From UBA6623 sp965238125 (lineage in GTDB: Bacteria; Acidobacteriota; Terriglobia; Bryobacterales; UBA6623), in NCBI GenBank assembly GCA_965238125.1, contig OZ250179.1, positions 806,001 to 870,000 on the forward strand: a stretch of DNA of 64,000 bases, given 5' to 3'. The position numbers and the translations under genes are program-made. The notes beneath the pieces are model-generated. The model worked only from the letters and a program-made list of their open reading frames with translations, did not search any database and had not been told where the DNA came from. Below, in pieces: positions 8,663-16,454 of this stretch (its first letter is position 1; each line of letters opens with the position of its first letter).

Positions 8663-8767
8663 GTATACCCCTTTCCAGGTTTTTATACTGCAGCCGATTT
8701 CCATTGCCGCATTCACCATCTTGTCAATACGACTTATACACAGTACCCTGAAAATGAATCGGGGATA

Positions 8768-8839
8768 GTCACGGACCGGATTGGAACCGGCATCTCACAA
8801 CTTGCAAGGTCGCGCGACTTGTCATTCGTCCACCGTGGC
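8768..8839 (-). other. tRNA-like cloverleaf (anticodon TGC), probably degenerate
   Basis: The minus strand folds into acceptor GCCACGG/CCGTGAC (6 of 7 pairs), a 3-bp D stem GAC/GTC, anticodon arm GCGAC-CTTGCAA-GTTGT, a 5-nt variable loop and T arm GCCGG-TTCCAAT-CCGGT. The loop places TGC (Ala) at the anticodon after U33. Against a functional tRNA: the D loop lacks GG, there is one acceptor mismatch, the spacing before the anticodon stem is odd, and no CCA follows. It may be a decayed tRNA or a chance fold. Confidence 0.3.
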
Positions 8840-9091
8840 GTCAGCCCCTAATCGAAAGCCCTGAGAGCAGCGCCTACACAAACGGCGATCTGCCCCAGGG
8901 ACTCTCTAGCGGGGCGGCGGGTCCTGACAAAAGATCGCCGCCCTGCTTACCTCGAAGGCTAGCACATTTCAGGGCTAAGCACAAATCACATAACCATCGC
9001 AGGTAATCCCGCCGCCTTCATGCACCAAGTGTGACAGCTTGGGGCCGAGCTGTCAAGCCATCTTTATAATCCCCTTTTCTTTGCGTCGTTG

Positions 9092-10201
9092 ATGCTGGCG
9101 GGGTTCGCAAAGGTCGTGATGACGGGGAGCCCCTGGGGGCGGGTTCTTTTTGTCCTGGGAGGCGCGGGGACTTTCGCCGCGCACTACGCACTTTCGTTGG
9201 TCAGCGCGGGCGTGGGGCTGTCTTATCTGCTGTTACGGCCGCTGCGGACGCGCTATCGGCCCGGCGAGTTCGCGCTCGACGTGGTCTTACAATTGCTGCT
9301 GGTGTTGCCGACCTTGCCGCATGTTTGGTCGGTGTGGGTAAATCGATCGGCTGAGGACTGGGCCGGCGAGCCGGACTTCTTGGGATTCTTCGTGTTGGTG
9401 GGAGGTCCGCTGGTCTTGGCCGCCGCGGGCTGGGCCGTGGGCGGCTCACGCTCCGATTCCACCGAACGCTCCCTAATTTACACCTTGTGGTTGTGCGTGG
9501 CCGCGCCCGTCGCGGGCCTGAGCCTAATGAGCGCCTTGGGGCCCAATTTGTTGGTGGAACGTTATTTGGGAACCATCGTCGTTCCGGCTCTTGTGTTGGG
9601 CAGTGAAGGCGCTCGGCGGATTCCTCGCGGCACGGCCATGTTGCCGTGGGCTTACTGGGGCGTTTCGGTGGCAGTGACCTTCGGGACGACGTTTTTCCTG
9701 CTCGGCTCATTCAGCAAAGTCGGCCTGCAGGACTGGCGCGGCGGCGTCGCCGCGCTGGAAAAGACGCTGCACGATCAGCCCGAGGCGCTTATCCTCTTTC
9801 GCTCCGGTTTCGTCGAGGACGATGGCCGCACGACCGGTTCCGTCTCCGCGGCCACGGAATCTCCTCTGCGCGGTCCGGGCAGAACAAATCCAACTTGGGA
9901 GCGTATCACGCTGCCCTTCCGCTGGTGCGCGCCCCACAACGAGGAGTTTTATGCCCGCGAGGTGGAGCCGCGACTGCAGTCGCGAAAGGTATTCTATTTC
10001 TTCGGCGTCAATGCGTTTTATGAGGTCACCGGCGATTATCCACGCGAACTTCATGACTGGATCAACACCCGCTTTCCCGACCGCTTCGAAGCAAGGTATA
10101 TCGATGTCGGGCGAGGCATGCTGCTGATGGAGTACCGGCGGAAGCTCGAACCGACCCACGCTCCAGGCAGCGAAGACCAACCCGCCAATCGATTAGAATA
10201 G
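9092..10201 (+). CDS. Membrane protein resembling the C-terminal half of a GT39/GT83-type glycosyltransferase
   Basis: Starts at ATG 9092 or the preceding TTG 9089. About 369 residues with six or seven hydrophobic helices in the first 230 (for example VLQLLLVLPTLPHVW), then a soluble domain (LQDWRGGVAALEKTLHDQ) like the periplasmic C-terminus of Dol-P-Man/ArnT-like mannosyltransferases. The N-terminal acidic catalytic loop of such enzymes is absent. This is therefore probably a gene truncated at its 5' end or a remnant. No strong ribosome site is seen. Confidence 0.55.
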   Translation: MLAGFAKVVMTGSPWGRVLFVLGGAGTFAAHYALSLVSAGVGLSYLLLRPLRTRYRPGEFALDVVLQLLLVLPTLPHVWSVWVNRSAEDWAGEPDFLGFFVLVGGPLVLAAAGWAVGGSRSDSTERSLIYTLWLCVAAPVAGLSLMSALGPNLLVERYLGTIVVPALVLGSEGARRIPRGTAMLPWAYWGVSVAVTFGTTFFLLGSFSKVGLQDWRGGVAALEKTLHDQPEALILFRSGFVEDDGRTTGSVSAATESPLRGPGRTNPTWERITLPFRWCAPHNEEFYAREVEPRLQSRKVFYFFGVNAFYEVTGDYPRELHDWINTRFPDRFEARYIDVGRGMLLMEYRRKLEPTHAPGSEDQPANRLE

Positions 10202-10267
10202 TTGTCGTCCGAGCCGGCACCGGCCGTTCGCGAGCAGCCGGTTTACGGCTCACGGTTTACGCCAAAC

Positions 10268-10680
10268 ATGGACCCGCGCGAGCACCAACGGCGACTCCTC
10301 ACACGCCGGTACTTCTTCGGCTCAGCCGCGACCGGTATCGGAACGGCCGCTCTCGCGAGTCTGTTGGGCGATGATTCGGTCGCCGCCGATCCCGACTCGA
10401 CGCGAGGGCCTCACGCCGGCCTGCCTGGTTTGCCCCACTTCGCACCCAAGGCCAAGCGCGTCATTTACCTATTCCAGTCGGGCGGACCGTCTCAAATGGA
10501 TCTCTTCGATTTCAAGCCGGGGCCCGCCGGGCGCCAAGGAGAGGAGTTGCCCGACTCGATCCGGCAGGGCCAACGCCTGACCGGCATGACCGCCGGGCAG
10601 ACCCGCTTCCCGGTGGCCTCCTCGAAGTTTTCGTTCGCGCGTCAAGGGGAATCAGCGCGACCATCACCCGCGCTGCTTCA
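10268..10680 (+). pseudogene. DUF1501 protein, 5' fragment
   Basis: ATG 10268 begins a typical DUF1501 N-terminus: a twin-arginine-type signal (RRLLTRRYFFGSAATGIG) and the conserved segment KRVIYLFQSGGPSQMDLFDF followed by ELPDSIRQGQRLTGMTAGQT. The similarity stops near 10655 and the rest of the usual 450-500 residues is missing. The open frame runs on into the SDR gene region without family resemblance. Full-length members are secreted proteins of unknown function, often paired with DUF1553 cytochrome-like proteins; no partner is present here. Confidence 0.7.
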
Positions 10681-10808
10681 GTCTATGGATGGACTCCCCA
10701 AGGACCGGGCAACGGCGTCGCCGGACCCTGCCCGAGACTCCGCGGCGGACCCTGTTTCGGCGAATCTGTTACAACAGAACACTTATCCCACCGGTGAAGG
10801 AGGAGTTC

Positions 10809-11600
10809 ATGACGGAAGATCCGCGACGGCTCGACGGCAAGGTCATCATCGTGACCGGCGGCACGCAAGGCCTCGGCGAGGAGATTGCCCGCCAGTCGGC
10901 GAACCTCGGAGCGGCGGGCCTCGTGATTTCGGGCAGGAACGCGGATCGGGGCGCCGCCGTGGCCGGGAGTCTTTCGAGCAACGGCTGCCGCTCGATCTTC
11001 ATCGAGGCGGAGCTAGGCGAAGTCGAGGCCTGCCGTAACATCGTTCGCCGATGTGATGCGGAATTCGGCCAGGTCGACGGCCTGGTCAACGCGGCGGCTT
11101 GTACCGAACGCGGCACCATATTGGACACTTCTCCCGAGCACTGGGACAAGATCATGGCGATCAACGTCCGCGCGCCTTTTCTACTCATTCAAGAGTCGGC
11201 CCTGCTAATGAAGCGGGCCGCGAAGGGCGGCAGCATCGTTAACATCCTAAGTGTCTCGGCGCACGGTGGCCAGCGAAAGCTTACGCCCTACAGCGTGTCC
11301 AAAGGCGCGCTGGCCACTCTCACGAAAAACGCCGGCCATTCGCTGATGCCGGACCGCATTCGCGTCAACGGCATTAACGTGGGTTGGATGGCGACGCCCA
11401 ACGAACACGCGGTGCAAAAGAGCGAAGGGCAGCCCGACAACTGGCTCGAGATCGCCGAGGCCAACATGCCCTTCGGCCGGATCCTGCGGCCCAACGATAT
11501 CGCCGGACTGGTCACTTATCTCCTCAGCGATGCCGCCGAAATGATGAATGGCAGTTTGATCGATTATGACCAACACGTCATGGGGATCTTCGACCCCTAG
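10809..11600 (+). CDS. Short-chain dehydrogenase/reductase
   Basis: 263 residues from ATG 10809, directly after a strong GAAGGAGGAG site. Classical SDR features: VIIVTGGTQGLGEEIA nucleotide-binding glycine motif, NAA at the end of beta-4, catalytic Ser in ILSVSAHGG and YSVSK (Tyr/Lys pair). The C-terminal part, IAGLVTYLLSDAAEMMNGSL, ends in a short DYDQHVMGIFDP tail instead of the usual VDGG motif. Cytosolic NAD(P)-dependent oxidoreductase; substrate unknown. It stands alone between gene fragments. Confidence 0.92.
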   Translation: MTEDPRRLDGKVIIVTGGTQGLGEEIARQSANLGAAGLVISGRNADRGAAVAGSLSSNGCRSIFIEAELGEVEACRNIVRRCDAEFGQVDGLVNAAACTERGTILDTSPEHWDKIMAINVRAPFLLIQESALLMKRAAKGGSIVNILSVSAHGGQRKLTPYSVSKGALATLTKNAGHSLMPDRIRVNGINVGWMATPNEHAVQKSEGQPDNWLEIAEANMPFGRILRPNDIAGLVTYLLSDAAEMMNGSLIDYDQHVMGIFDP

Positions 11601-12322
11601 AGCACTGTGCCGACAGTGCGTCATTTTTGGCCCGAAACCGGCGGTGCTTACGCGTTACATAGAAGAGGGTCCCTTCAACATGCCTTTCTATGGAAATCTT
11701 GGAAACGAAGAAAATCGGGATTTCGCGCCACGAGCGATTGATCGGCTCGTGGCGTTGCGCGAGCAACTGCGGACTGAAATTCCCGCGCGCACGCTGCGGG
11801 ATACGCTGTTACTGGCGACCTGGAATATTCGCGACTTCGATTCCAATAAGTTCGGCCAGGGCCCGCGCCTTGACGAATCGTATTACTACATCGCCGAGGT
11901 GATCGCGGCTTTCGATCTGGTCGCGGTGCAAGAGGTCAACGACGATCTCGGGCCGCTCGAGCAGGTGATGGACATCCTCGGACCGAACTGGGATTTCATC
12001 ACCACCGATGTCACCGAGGGCGCGAGCGGCAACGGCGAGCGGACCGCCTTTGTCTTCGACAGGCGCAAGATCCTGTTTCGCAACGTCGCCGGAGAAGTCG
12101 TACTCCCGATCGGGCAGGCCATCGGCGGGGCGGAACAGATTCGCTTGCCGAAAGCCCACAAAGTCGAGTTCACCGCGAACGGCACGGTTACGATGCCGGA
12201 CGGCAGCGAAGTCAGCGTTGCCAAGGGCCAAAGCTTCGAGCTGCCGCCGAAGCACAAGATCCACTTGCCCGAGGGACAGAAGATCGCCAAGCTCAAGCAG
12301 TTCGCGCGAACGCCTTTCTTGG

Positions 12323-13988
12323 CCCGGATTTCCACTTTAGTTTCGGTTCTGCTAACCATCGGGTGGACTCGGACGCCTTTATTTATGCGGGCTTGAAAGC
12401 ACTCAAGGCGCTGAGGAGATCAACACCCAATGGGTGAAAAAGAAAACAAACCGTTTCAGCTCACCTTCAATGGATTTCTCAAGGTCGATTTCCAAGGATC
12501 GCGAGTCACCTCGGATGGCGGGCTGATTCTCATTCGCGAACTGGACGAACGACTCGGACTAGGCAAGCTGATAGACGAGCATCTGACGGATTCGCGGCAA
12601 GGCTCGAACAAGAAGTTCCCGTTCGTCGATCTGCTGCGACAGTCGGTCTACTCCCGCTTGGCGGGCTACGAGGATCTCAACGACGCCGTTCGTGTCTCCG
12701 CCGATCCAACCTTTCGGCTGATTGGCTCGAAGAAGAACTGGGATCGCGGCGCGGCGCTGACCTCCCGGCTGCAGAGCTTCGAGACCGCCATGCTCGCCGG
12801 CGACGAGAATCTGATCGGGCTGATGGCGGTGAACCGCGAGTTGATCGCGCAAGCCGAGGCCGGTGATGACTCCGAGTGCGTCGTGCTGGACATGGACTCT
12901 ACCGAGAGCCCCGTCCACGGCCGGCAGGAAGGCAGCGCCTACAACGGCCACTTCGAGTCGGTCTGCTACCACCCACTGTTGCTGTTCAACCAGCACGGCG
13001 ATTGCTTGGCGGCAAAGTTGCGACCGGGCAACGTGTCCAGCGCCGAGGACTGGGACGAGCTGCTGCTGCCGGAAATCGAACGCCAACAGGCGGAGGGCAA
13101 ACAGGTGACGTTCCGGGCCGATGCCGCCTTCGCCAAGCCGGATATTTACGAGACGTTGGAGGAGCGCGGCGTGGACTACGTGATTCGCATCCCGGCCAAC
13201 AAGAGCCTGGAGCTGGAGATCGAAGATATCCTGTTTCGTCCGCCGGGCAGGCCGAGCGCAAAGCCCCTGGTGCGCTACAGGAGCTTTCGGTATCAGGCCG
13301 CGAGCTGGTCGAAGTCCCGGCGGGTTGTTGCGAAGGTCGAGCATCACCAAGGTGAGTTGTTTCCTCGCGTCGGTTTCATCGTCACGAGCATGGCCTTGCC
13401 GAGCCGCTCGCTGGTGCGGTTCTACAACAAGCGCGGCACGGCGGAGCAGTGGATCAAGGAAGGCAAACAAGCGACGCATTGGACAAGGCTGTCATGCCAT
13501 CGGTTCCGGGCCAACGAAGTGCGACTGCAACTCAGCGTGCTGGCCTATAACCTGGGGAACCTATGGCGGAGGCTCGGGCTGCCGCAACGGATCAAGAGCT
13601 GGTCGCTGACGAGCTTGCAACAGCGGCTGATGAAGACGGGCGGTAGGCTGGTCAAGCATGCGCGGTACTATTGGCTGCTGTTGGCCGAAGGACATCTGAA
13701 CCGGCGGCTGTTCGGCGACATGCTGCATAGGATCTGGGCGCTGCCTGTGCCGGGTGGGTAGCGTTGCCCGGGCGAGGATCAACAGTTTTTGGCTCCAAAA
13801 AGGTTTCGCAGGGAGCAGTGTCGGCCGGAGCGCCGTTCAGTCCGCTCAATCAACGTCTGTGAGCGGACGGACGAGCCCTGGCGCCTACCGGCGGAGGTGA
13901 TGTGCAGGGTTCAGCGCGAAAAGACGTGGTATTCGGCGCAGCGGGGGTGTATCCTGTGACCGTGCCAGGGCCAAAATGGAAATCCTGG
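12323..13988 (+). mobile_element. IS1380-family element, subtype B, copy 1 (1666 bp)
   Basis: Ends are CCCGGATTTCC and GGAAATCCTGG, an inverted terminal repeat of about 11 bp. They are flanked by a perfect 5-bp duplication CTTGG (12318-12322 and 13989-13993). It is inserted in the endonuclease/exonuclease/phosphatase gene. Its nearly identical partner is at 62325-63990 in the opposite orientation. Confidence 0.97.
12430..13761 (+). CDS. IS1380 transposase (443 aa), subtype B
   Basis: Intact DDE transposase with MDSTESPVHGRQEG, FRADAAFAKPDIYE and NKRGTAEQWIKEGK motifs. It differs from the 62552 copy at two residues I can see (DDSECVV versus DDSACVV, SLVRFYN versus SLMRFYN). A 306-codon antisense frame over this gene also exists in the other copy but is only a shadow. 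Confidence 0.95.
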   Translation: MGEKENKPFQLTFNGFLKVDFQGSRVTSDGGLILIRELDERLGLGKLIDEHLTDSRQGSNKKFPFVDLLRQSVYSRLAGYEDLNDAVRVSADPTFRLIGSKKNWDRGAALTSRLQSFETAMLAGDENLIGLMAVNRELIAQAEAGDDSECVVLDMDSTESPVHGRQEGSAYNGHFESVCYHPLLLFNQHGDCLAAKLRPGNVSSAEDWDELLLPEIERQQAEGKQVTFRADAAFAKPDIYETLEERGVDYVIRIPANKSLELEIEDILFRPPGRPSAKPLVRYRSFRYQAASWSKSRRVVAKVEHHQGELFPRVGFIVTSMALPSRSLVRFYNKRGTAEQWIKEGKQATHWTRLSCHRFRANEVRLQLSVLAYNLGNLWRRLGLPQRIKSWSLTSLQQRLMKTGGRLVKHARYYWLLLAEGHLNRRLFGDMLHRIWALPVPGG

Positions 13989-14625
13989 CTTGGTGGCCTT
14001 CCAAGCCGGATGGTTCAAGTTTTCACTTTGCACGGTGCACCTCTACTACGGGTCGAAATCCGGGGCCAAGTTCCGCCGGCGCGTCAAGGAGATCGGCAAG
14101 ATCGCCGGATTCCTCTCCGAGCGTTCCGATGCCATTCGAGAGCGTGAGCAGCGCGGGGAGAACTTCATTCTGCTGGGCGATTTCAACATTGTCGACTCCG
14201 AGGACGACACCTTCCAAGCCCTCACGAAAAACGGCTTCACTGTCCCGCAGCCGCTGCATAAGAGCAACGTCGCCAAGACGATGTTCTACGACCAAATCGC
14301 CTTTCGCGTGCGCGAAAAGGAACTCAAGCTGGGCCCGAGCGCGCCCAACAGCGGCGTGTTTCGTTTTTTCGATTCCGTTTTTCGCGACGGCGACGAAGAC
14401 TATCGCGTCTATCACGACCTGATGGAAAACACCGAAGTCCGCGACATCCACGACGCCGGATCGAAGAAAGGGCAGCCGCGCAGCGAGGCGGACAAGAAAA
14501 AATACTATCGCAAGAAGTGGCGCACTTGGCAGATGTCGGATCACGAACCACTCTGGGTGGAGTTGAAGATCGACTTCACCGAAGACTCCCTCGCCAGAGT
14601 GCGCGAAGAAACAACACCCGCTTGA

Positions 14626-14966
14626 CTGCCCGGGTTCCAGCGCCCCCCTAACCTGCCCGGCAACCCGCCCTTCGCGGTAGGCCATTTCTCCCGCCCAAAC
14701 CAGCTCGGGTCGCAAGGTCACCCGCGGTGGGGCAGGTCTCCAGGCCTGCCCTTTCTTTCGTGAACAACCAGTGAGCCGGGTCACGACAGGAACCGGCCGC
14801 GTTCCGGGCACCTCTATTTTCGCGAGAGACACTTTGGGCTTGTGATCGATGGGTGTTTGGCCGACAGTGGTGGGTCGATGGCGCCGGTCAGTCGCTGGTC
14901 GGTTCCTTTCTTTGGGCCTCCTTGGTAGCTGTCGGTCACGGTTGCGGGGGGCTTTGAGCCCCGGGG
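14626..14966. other. Intergenic region with one palindromic repeat
   Basis: I see no gene here. The only structured item is the palindromic unit at 14732-14749. A G-rich stretch (GCGGGGGGC near 14945) precedes the end of the next minus-strand gene. Confidence 0.6.
14732..14749 (-). repeat. 18-nt palindromic repeat unit, copy 1
   Basis: GCAGGTCTCCAGGCCTGC, an imperfect palindrome seen five times in the window (also 15137, 16327, 16389, 55784). This copy is in inverse orientation relative to the others. Confidence 0.8.
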
Positions 14967-15980
14967 CTACCTGAGACTGTGCGGAATAGGGTGACCGGCG
15001 GTTGCTGTTGTTGGCTTGTAACTTGTTGTACAGACTGGTGTTACGTCGGTCTTGGCTTCGTTTAGCGTTTTTTGGTTCTGGGGAGTCGTGGGTCCCTCTT
15101 TTTCACGGACCCGTGCGGTCTTGGGCTGGTCGCCGGGCAGGCCTGGAGACCTGCCCCACTGGGCGTGAGCGGCGGGTGTTAGGTCGTCCTTGGCTTCGTT
15201 TCTCGGTTCTTGGTTCTGGGGGCTCGCGGATTGGCGGGCGGCGAAAAAATGGGGGACAGTCCGCTTCGCGCCGGTGATGGTTTTGGATTCGAGCGAAGTC
15301 TTTTCGGCGGCGCTTGGGACAGTCCCCAATTTTTCGCCGGCGATGGTCTTCGCTGTTTCGCTTGCCAATTTTTCGGCGGGGCGGAAGCCTATTGCTGATG
15401 CATGGGCGCTGCTTGGATCTTCGTCGGGGAGGTAGTGAACCGGAGTTGTGGCTCCGGCGTTTTTGGCCTCGAAGGCTTCGTGGAGTTGGCGGTCTTCGCG
15501 GCGGATGTTGATCATCAACTCGACGCTGCGGAAAAAACGGCGGGCGAGTTGGCCGTCATAGCGGGCGAGGTTGTTGAGGAGTTTTGTTCTCGTAAGCATG
15601 GCCCAGCCAAGGATGTTGGTTTGGCCTTCGCGGTCTTCCGGCATGGGTCCGGTGTCGTTGTTGAAGCGACGGGAGTTTTCCATGCCGGCGGCGATGACGG
15701 CGGTTTCGATGCGGGAGAGACGTTGCATTCTCCAGGCGAGGTCGGCGATTTGGCGGACGATTTCCTTTTCGACGCGGTTTCGGGGGAGATAGGTGTCCTC
15801 GAAAGACCTGAGGTGTCGGTCGAAGTCGGCGGGGTCTTCGCCGGGTAAGACGGCGTCGTTGGCCAGCAGGCCGTGTTTGAGAGCGTTTTGGGATGAACGG
15901 GCCTTGCCTTTTTGGGTTCGCGGCCCGGTTGATTTCTTTGCGTTTGCGCGGTTGGCGCGGATCTGATTTTTCGTTCGCAT
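14967..15980 (-). CDS. STGPRT/NALKHGL-family hypothetical protein with repeat-built C-terminus
   Basis: 337 residues from ATG 15980. The N-terminal half is conserved with the paralog at 50755-51648: RANRANAKKSTGPRTQKGKA, NALKHGLLANDAVLPGEDPA, DTYLPRNRVEKEIVRQIADL and MENSRRFNNDTGPMPEDREG. There is no signal peptide, and helices predominate. The function is unknown; I recall this family as abundant and multi-copy in Acidobacteria. The C-terminal half is not conserved. It contains translated palindromic repeats: GEKLGTVPS and RTVPHFFAAR come from GGGGACAGTCC-type units, and AQWGRSPGLPGD from the GCAGG palindrome. It also carries a tandem peptide, PQNQEPRNEAKDDLTP then PQNQKTLNEAKTDVTP. A 215-bp dispersed repeat begins 35 bp upstream of the start. 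Confidence 0.8.
   Translation of the reverse strand: MRTKNQIRANRANAKKSTGPRTQKGKARSSQNALKHGLLANDAVLPGEDPADFDRHLRSFEDTYLPRNRVEKEIVRQIADLAWRMQRLSRIETAVIAAGMENSRRFNNDTGPMPEDREGQTNILGWAMLTRTKLLNNLARYDGQLARRFFRSVELMINIRREDRQLHEAFEAKNAGATTPVHYLPDEDPSSAHASAIGFRPAEKLASETAKTIAGEKLGTVPSAAEKTSLESKTITGAKRTVPHFFAARQSASPQNQEPRNEAKDDLTPAAHAQWGRSPGLPGDQPKTARVREKEGPTTPQNQKTLNEAKTDVTPVCTTSYKPTTATAGHPIPHSLR
15137..15154 (+). repeat. 18-nt palindromic repeat unit, copy 2, inside a CDS
   Basis: GCAGGCCTGGAGACCTGC followed by CCCACTGGG. It lies within the coding region of the STGPRT-family gene and is translated in the minus frame. Confidence 0.85.
15240..15338. repeat. Pair of GGGGACAGTCC-type repeats inside a CDS
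   Basis: AAAAAATGGGGGACAGTCCG near 15245 and its approximate inverse, GGGACAGTCCCCAATTTTT, near 15317 bracket a stretch of the STGPRT-family coding sequence. The same 19-nt core recurs outside any gene at about 60303. Similar motifs are common as REP-type repeats. Confidence 0.7.
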
Positions 15981-16015
15981 GATGAGAGACCTTTCTGGGC
16001 AGGATGTGCCCGGTT

Positions 16016-16230
16016 ATAGGATACGTTGGGGGTGGGGGTTTGGCCGGGGGTGGGTTTTGTTAGGTTGTTGAAAAGGCAGGAGTAATTTTTTCGAAAGTAA
16101 CGTGACAGGTTTCGTGTCGCCGGGGTGCGTTAACCGTTAACCGGGTCGTAACGGGGACCGGCCGCTTGGCGGGCGGTCTTTTGGGCCCGCCCCAGGCCCC
16201 CGAACGACCGCGAGAGCGGTCGTTCGCCCG
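16016..16230. repeat. Dispersed ~215-bp repeat, copy 1
   Basis: Aligns over its length with 55461-55668. Shared blocks include GTTGTTGA, AACGTGAC, TTTCGTG, GGGGACCGGCCGCTTG, GCCCGCCCCAGGCCCCCGAA and a closing hairpin CGAACGACCG/CGGTCGTTCG (16201-16226). It starts 35 bp upstream of the STGPRT-family gene. No open frame is shared. It is likely a nonautonomous repeat. Confidence 0.75.
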
Positions 16231-16326
16231 GTTGAGGTGGTGGTTTTGGTTTGGGGTGTTGGTCCCTGGGCTTGCGCCCAGGGCTGGTATTAAGTCGGGA
16301 GGTTTGGTGGGTGGCTTCGGGGATTG

Positions 16327-16344
16327 GCAGGCCTGGAGACCTGC
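16327..16344 (+). repeat. 18-nt palindromic repeat unit, copy 3
   Basis: GCAGGCCTGGAGACCTGC in the intergenic region before the FecR-type gene's 3' end. Confidence 0.8.
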
Positions 16345-16388
16345 TTATCGCGGGGGGACTTGGCGTGGTGCCGAGGGCATGTTGCCGG

Positions 16389-16406
16389 GCAGGCCTGGAG
16401 ACCTGC
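16389..16406 (+). repeat. 18-nt palindromic repeat unit, copy 4
   Basis: Same unit with its usual CCCACTGGG trailer, 45 bp after copy 3. The two form a loose tandem pair. Confidence 0.8.
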
Positions 16407-16454
16407 CCCACTGGGGGTTGCCCGTGGCTCTGGGGGGTTTGTAGTCCGGGGGGG

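Larger units (their letters stand above)
11680..14625 (+). pseudogene. Endonuclease/exonuclease/phosphatase family gene split by IS1380
   Basis: The left half (ATG 11680 to 12322) holds ATWNIRDFDSNKF and VAVQEVND, the metal-binding Asn and Glu motifs. The right half (13994-14625) holds CTVHLYYG, ILLGDFNIVD (GDFN motif) and SDHEPLWVELK (terminal Asp-His). Removing the IS and one copy of its CTTGG target duplication gives 1275 nt in one frame: 424 codons plus stop, joining ...TPFL to VAFQAGWFKF. The insertion is therefore recent and the gene otherwise intact. The intact product would be a cytosolic DNase I-like phosphodiesterase of unknown substrate. The left half still starts with a plausible AGAAGAGGG site. 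Confidence 0.9.

Noticed and set aside
12559..13479. 306-codon antisense frame over the IS1380 transposase
   Set aside because: It is a GC-driven shadow of the transposase gene; the recognised DDE motifs are on the other strand.
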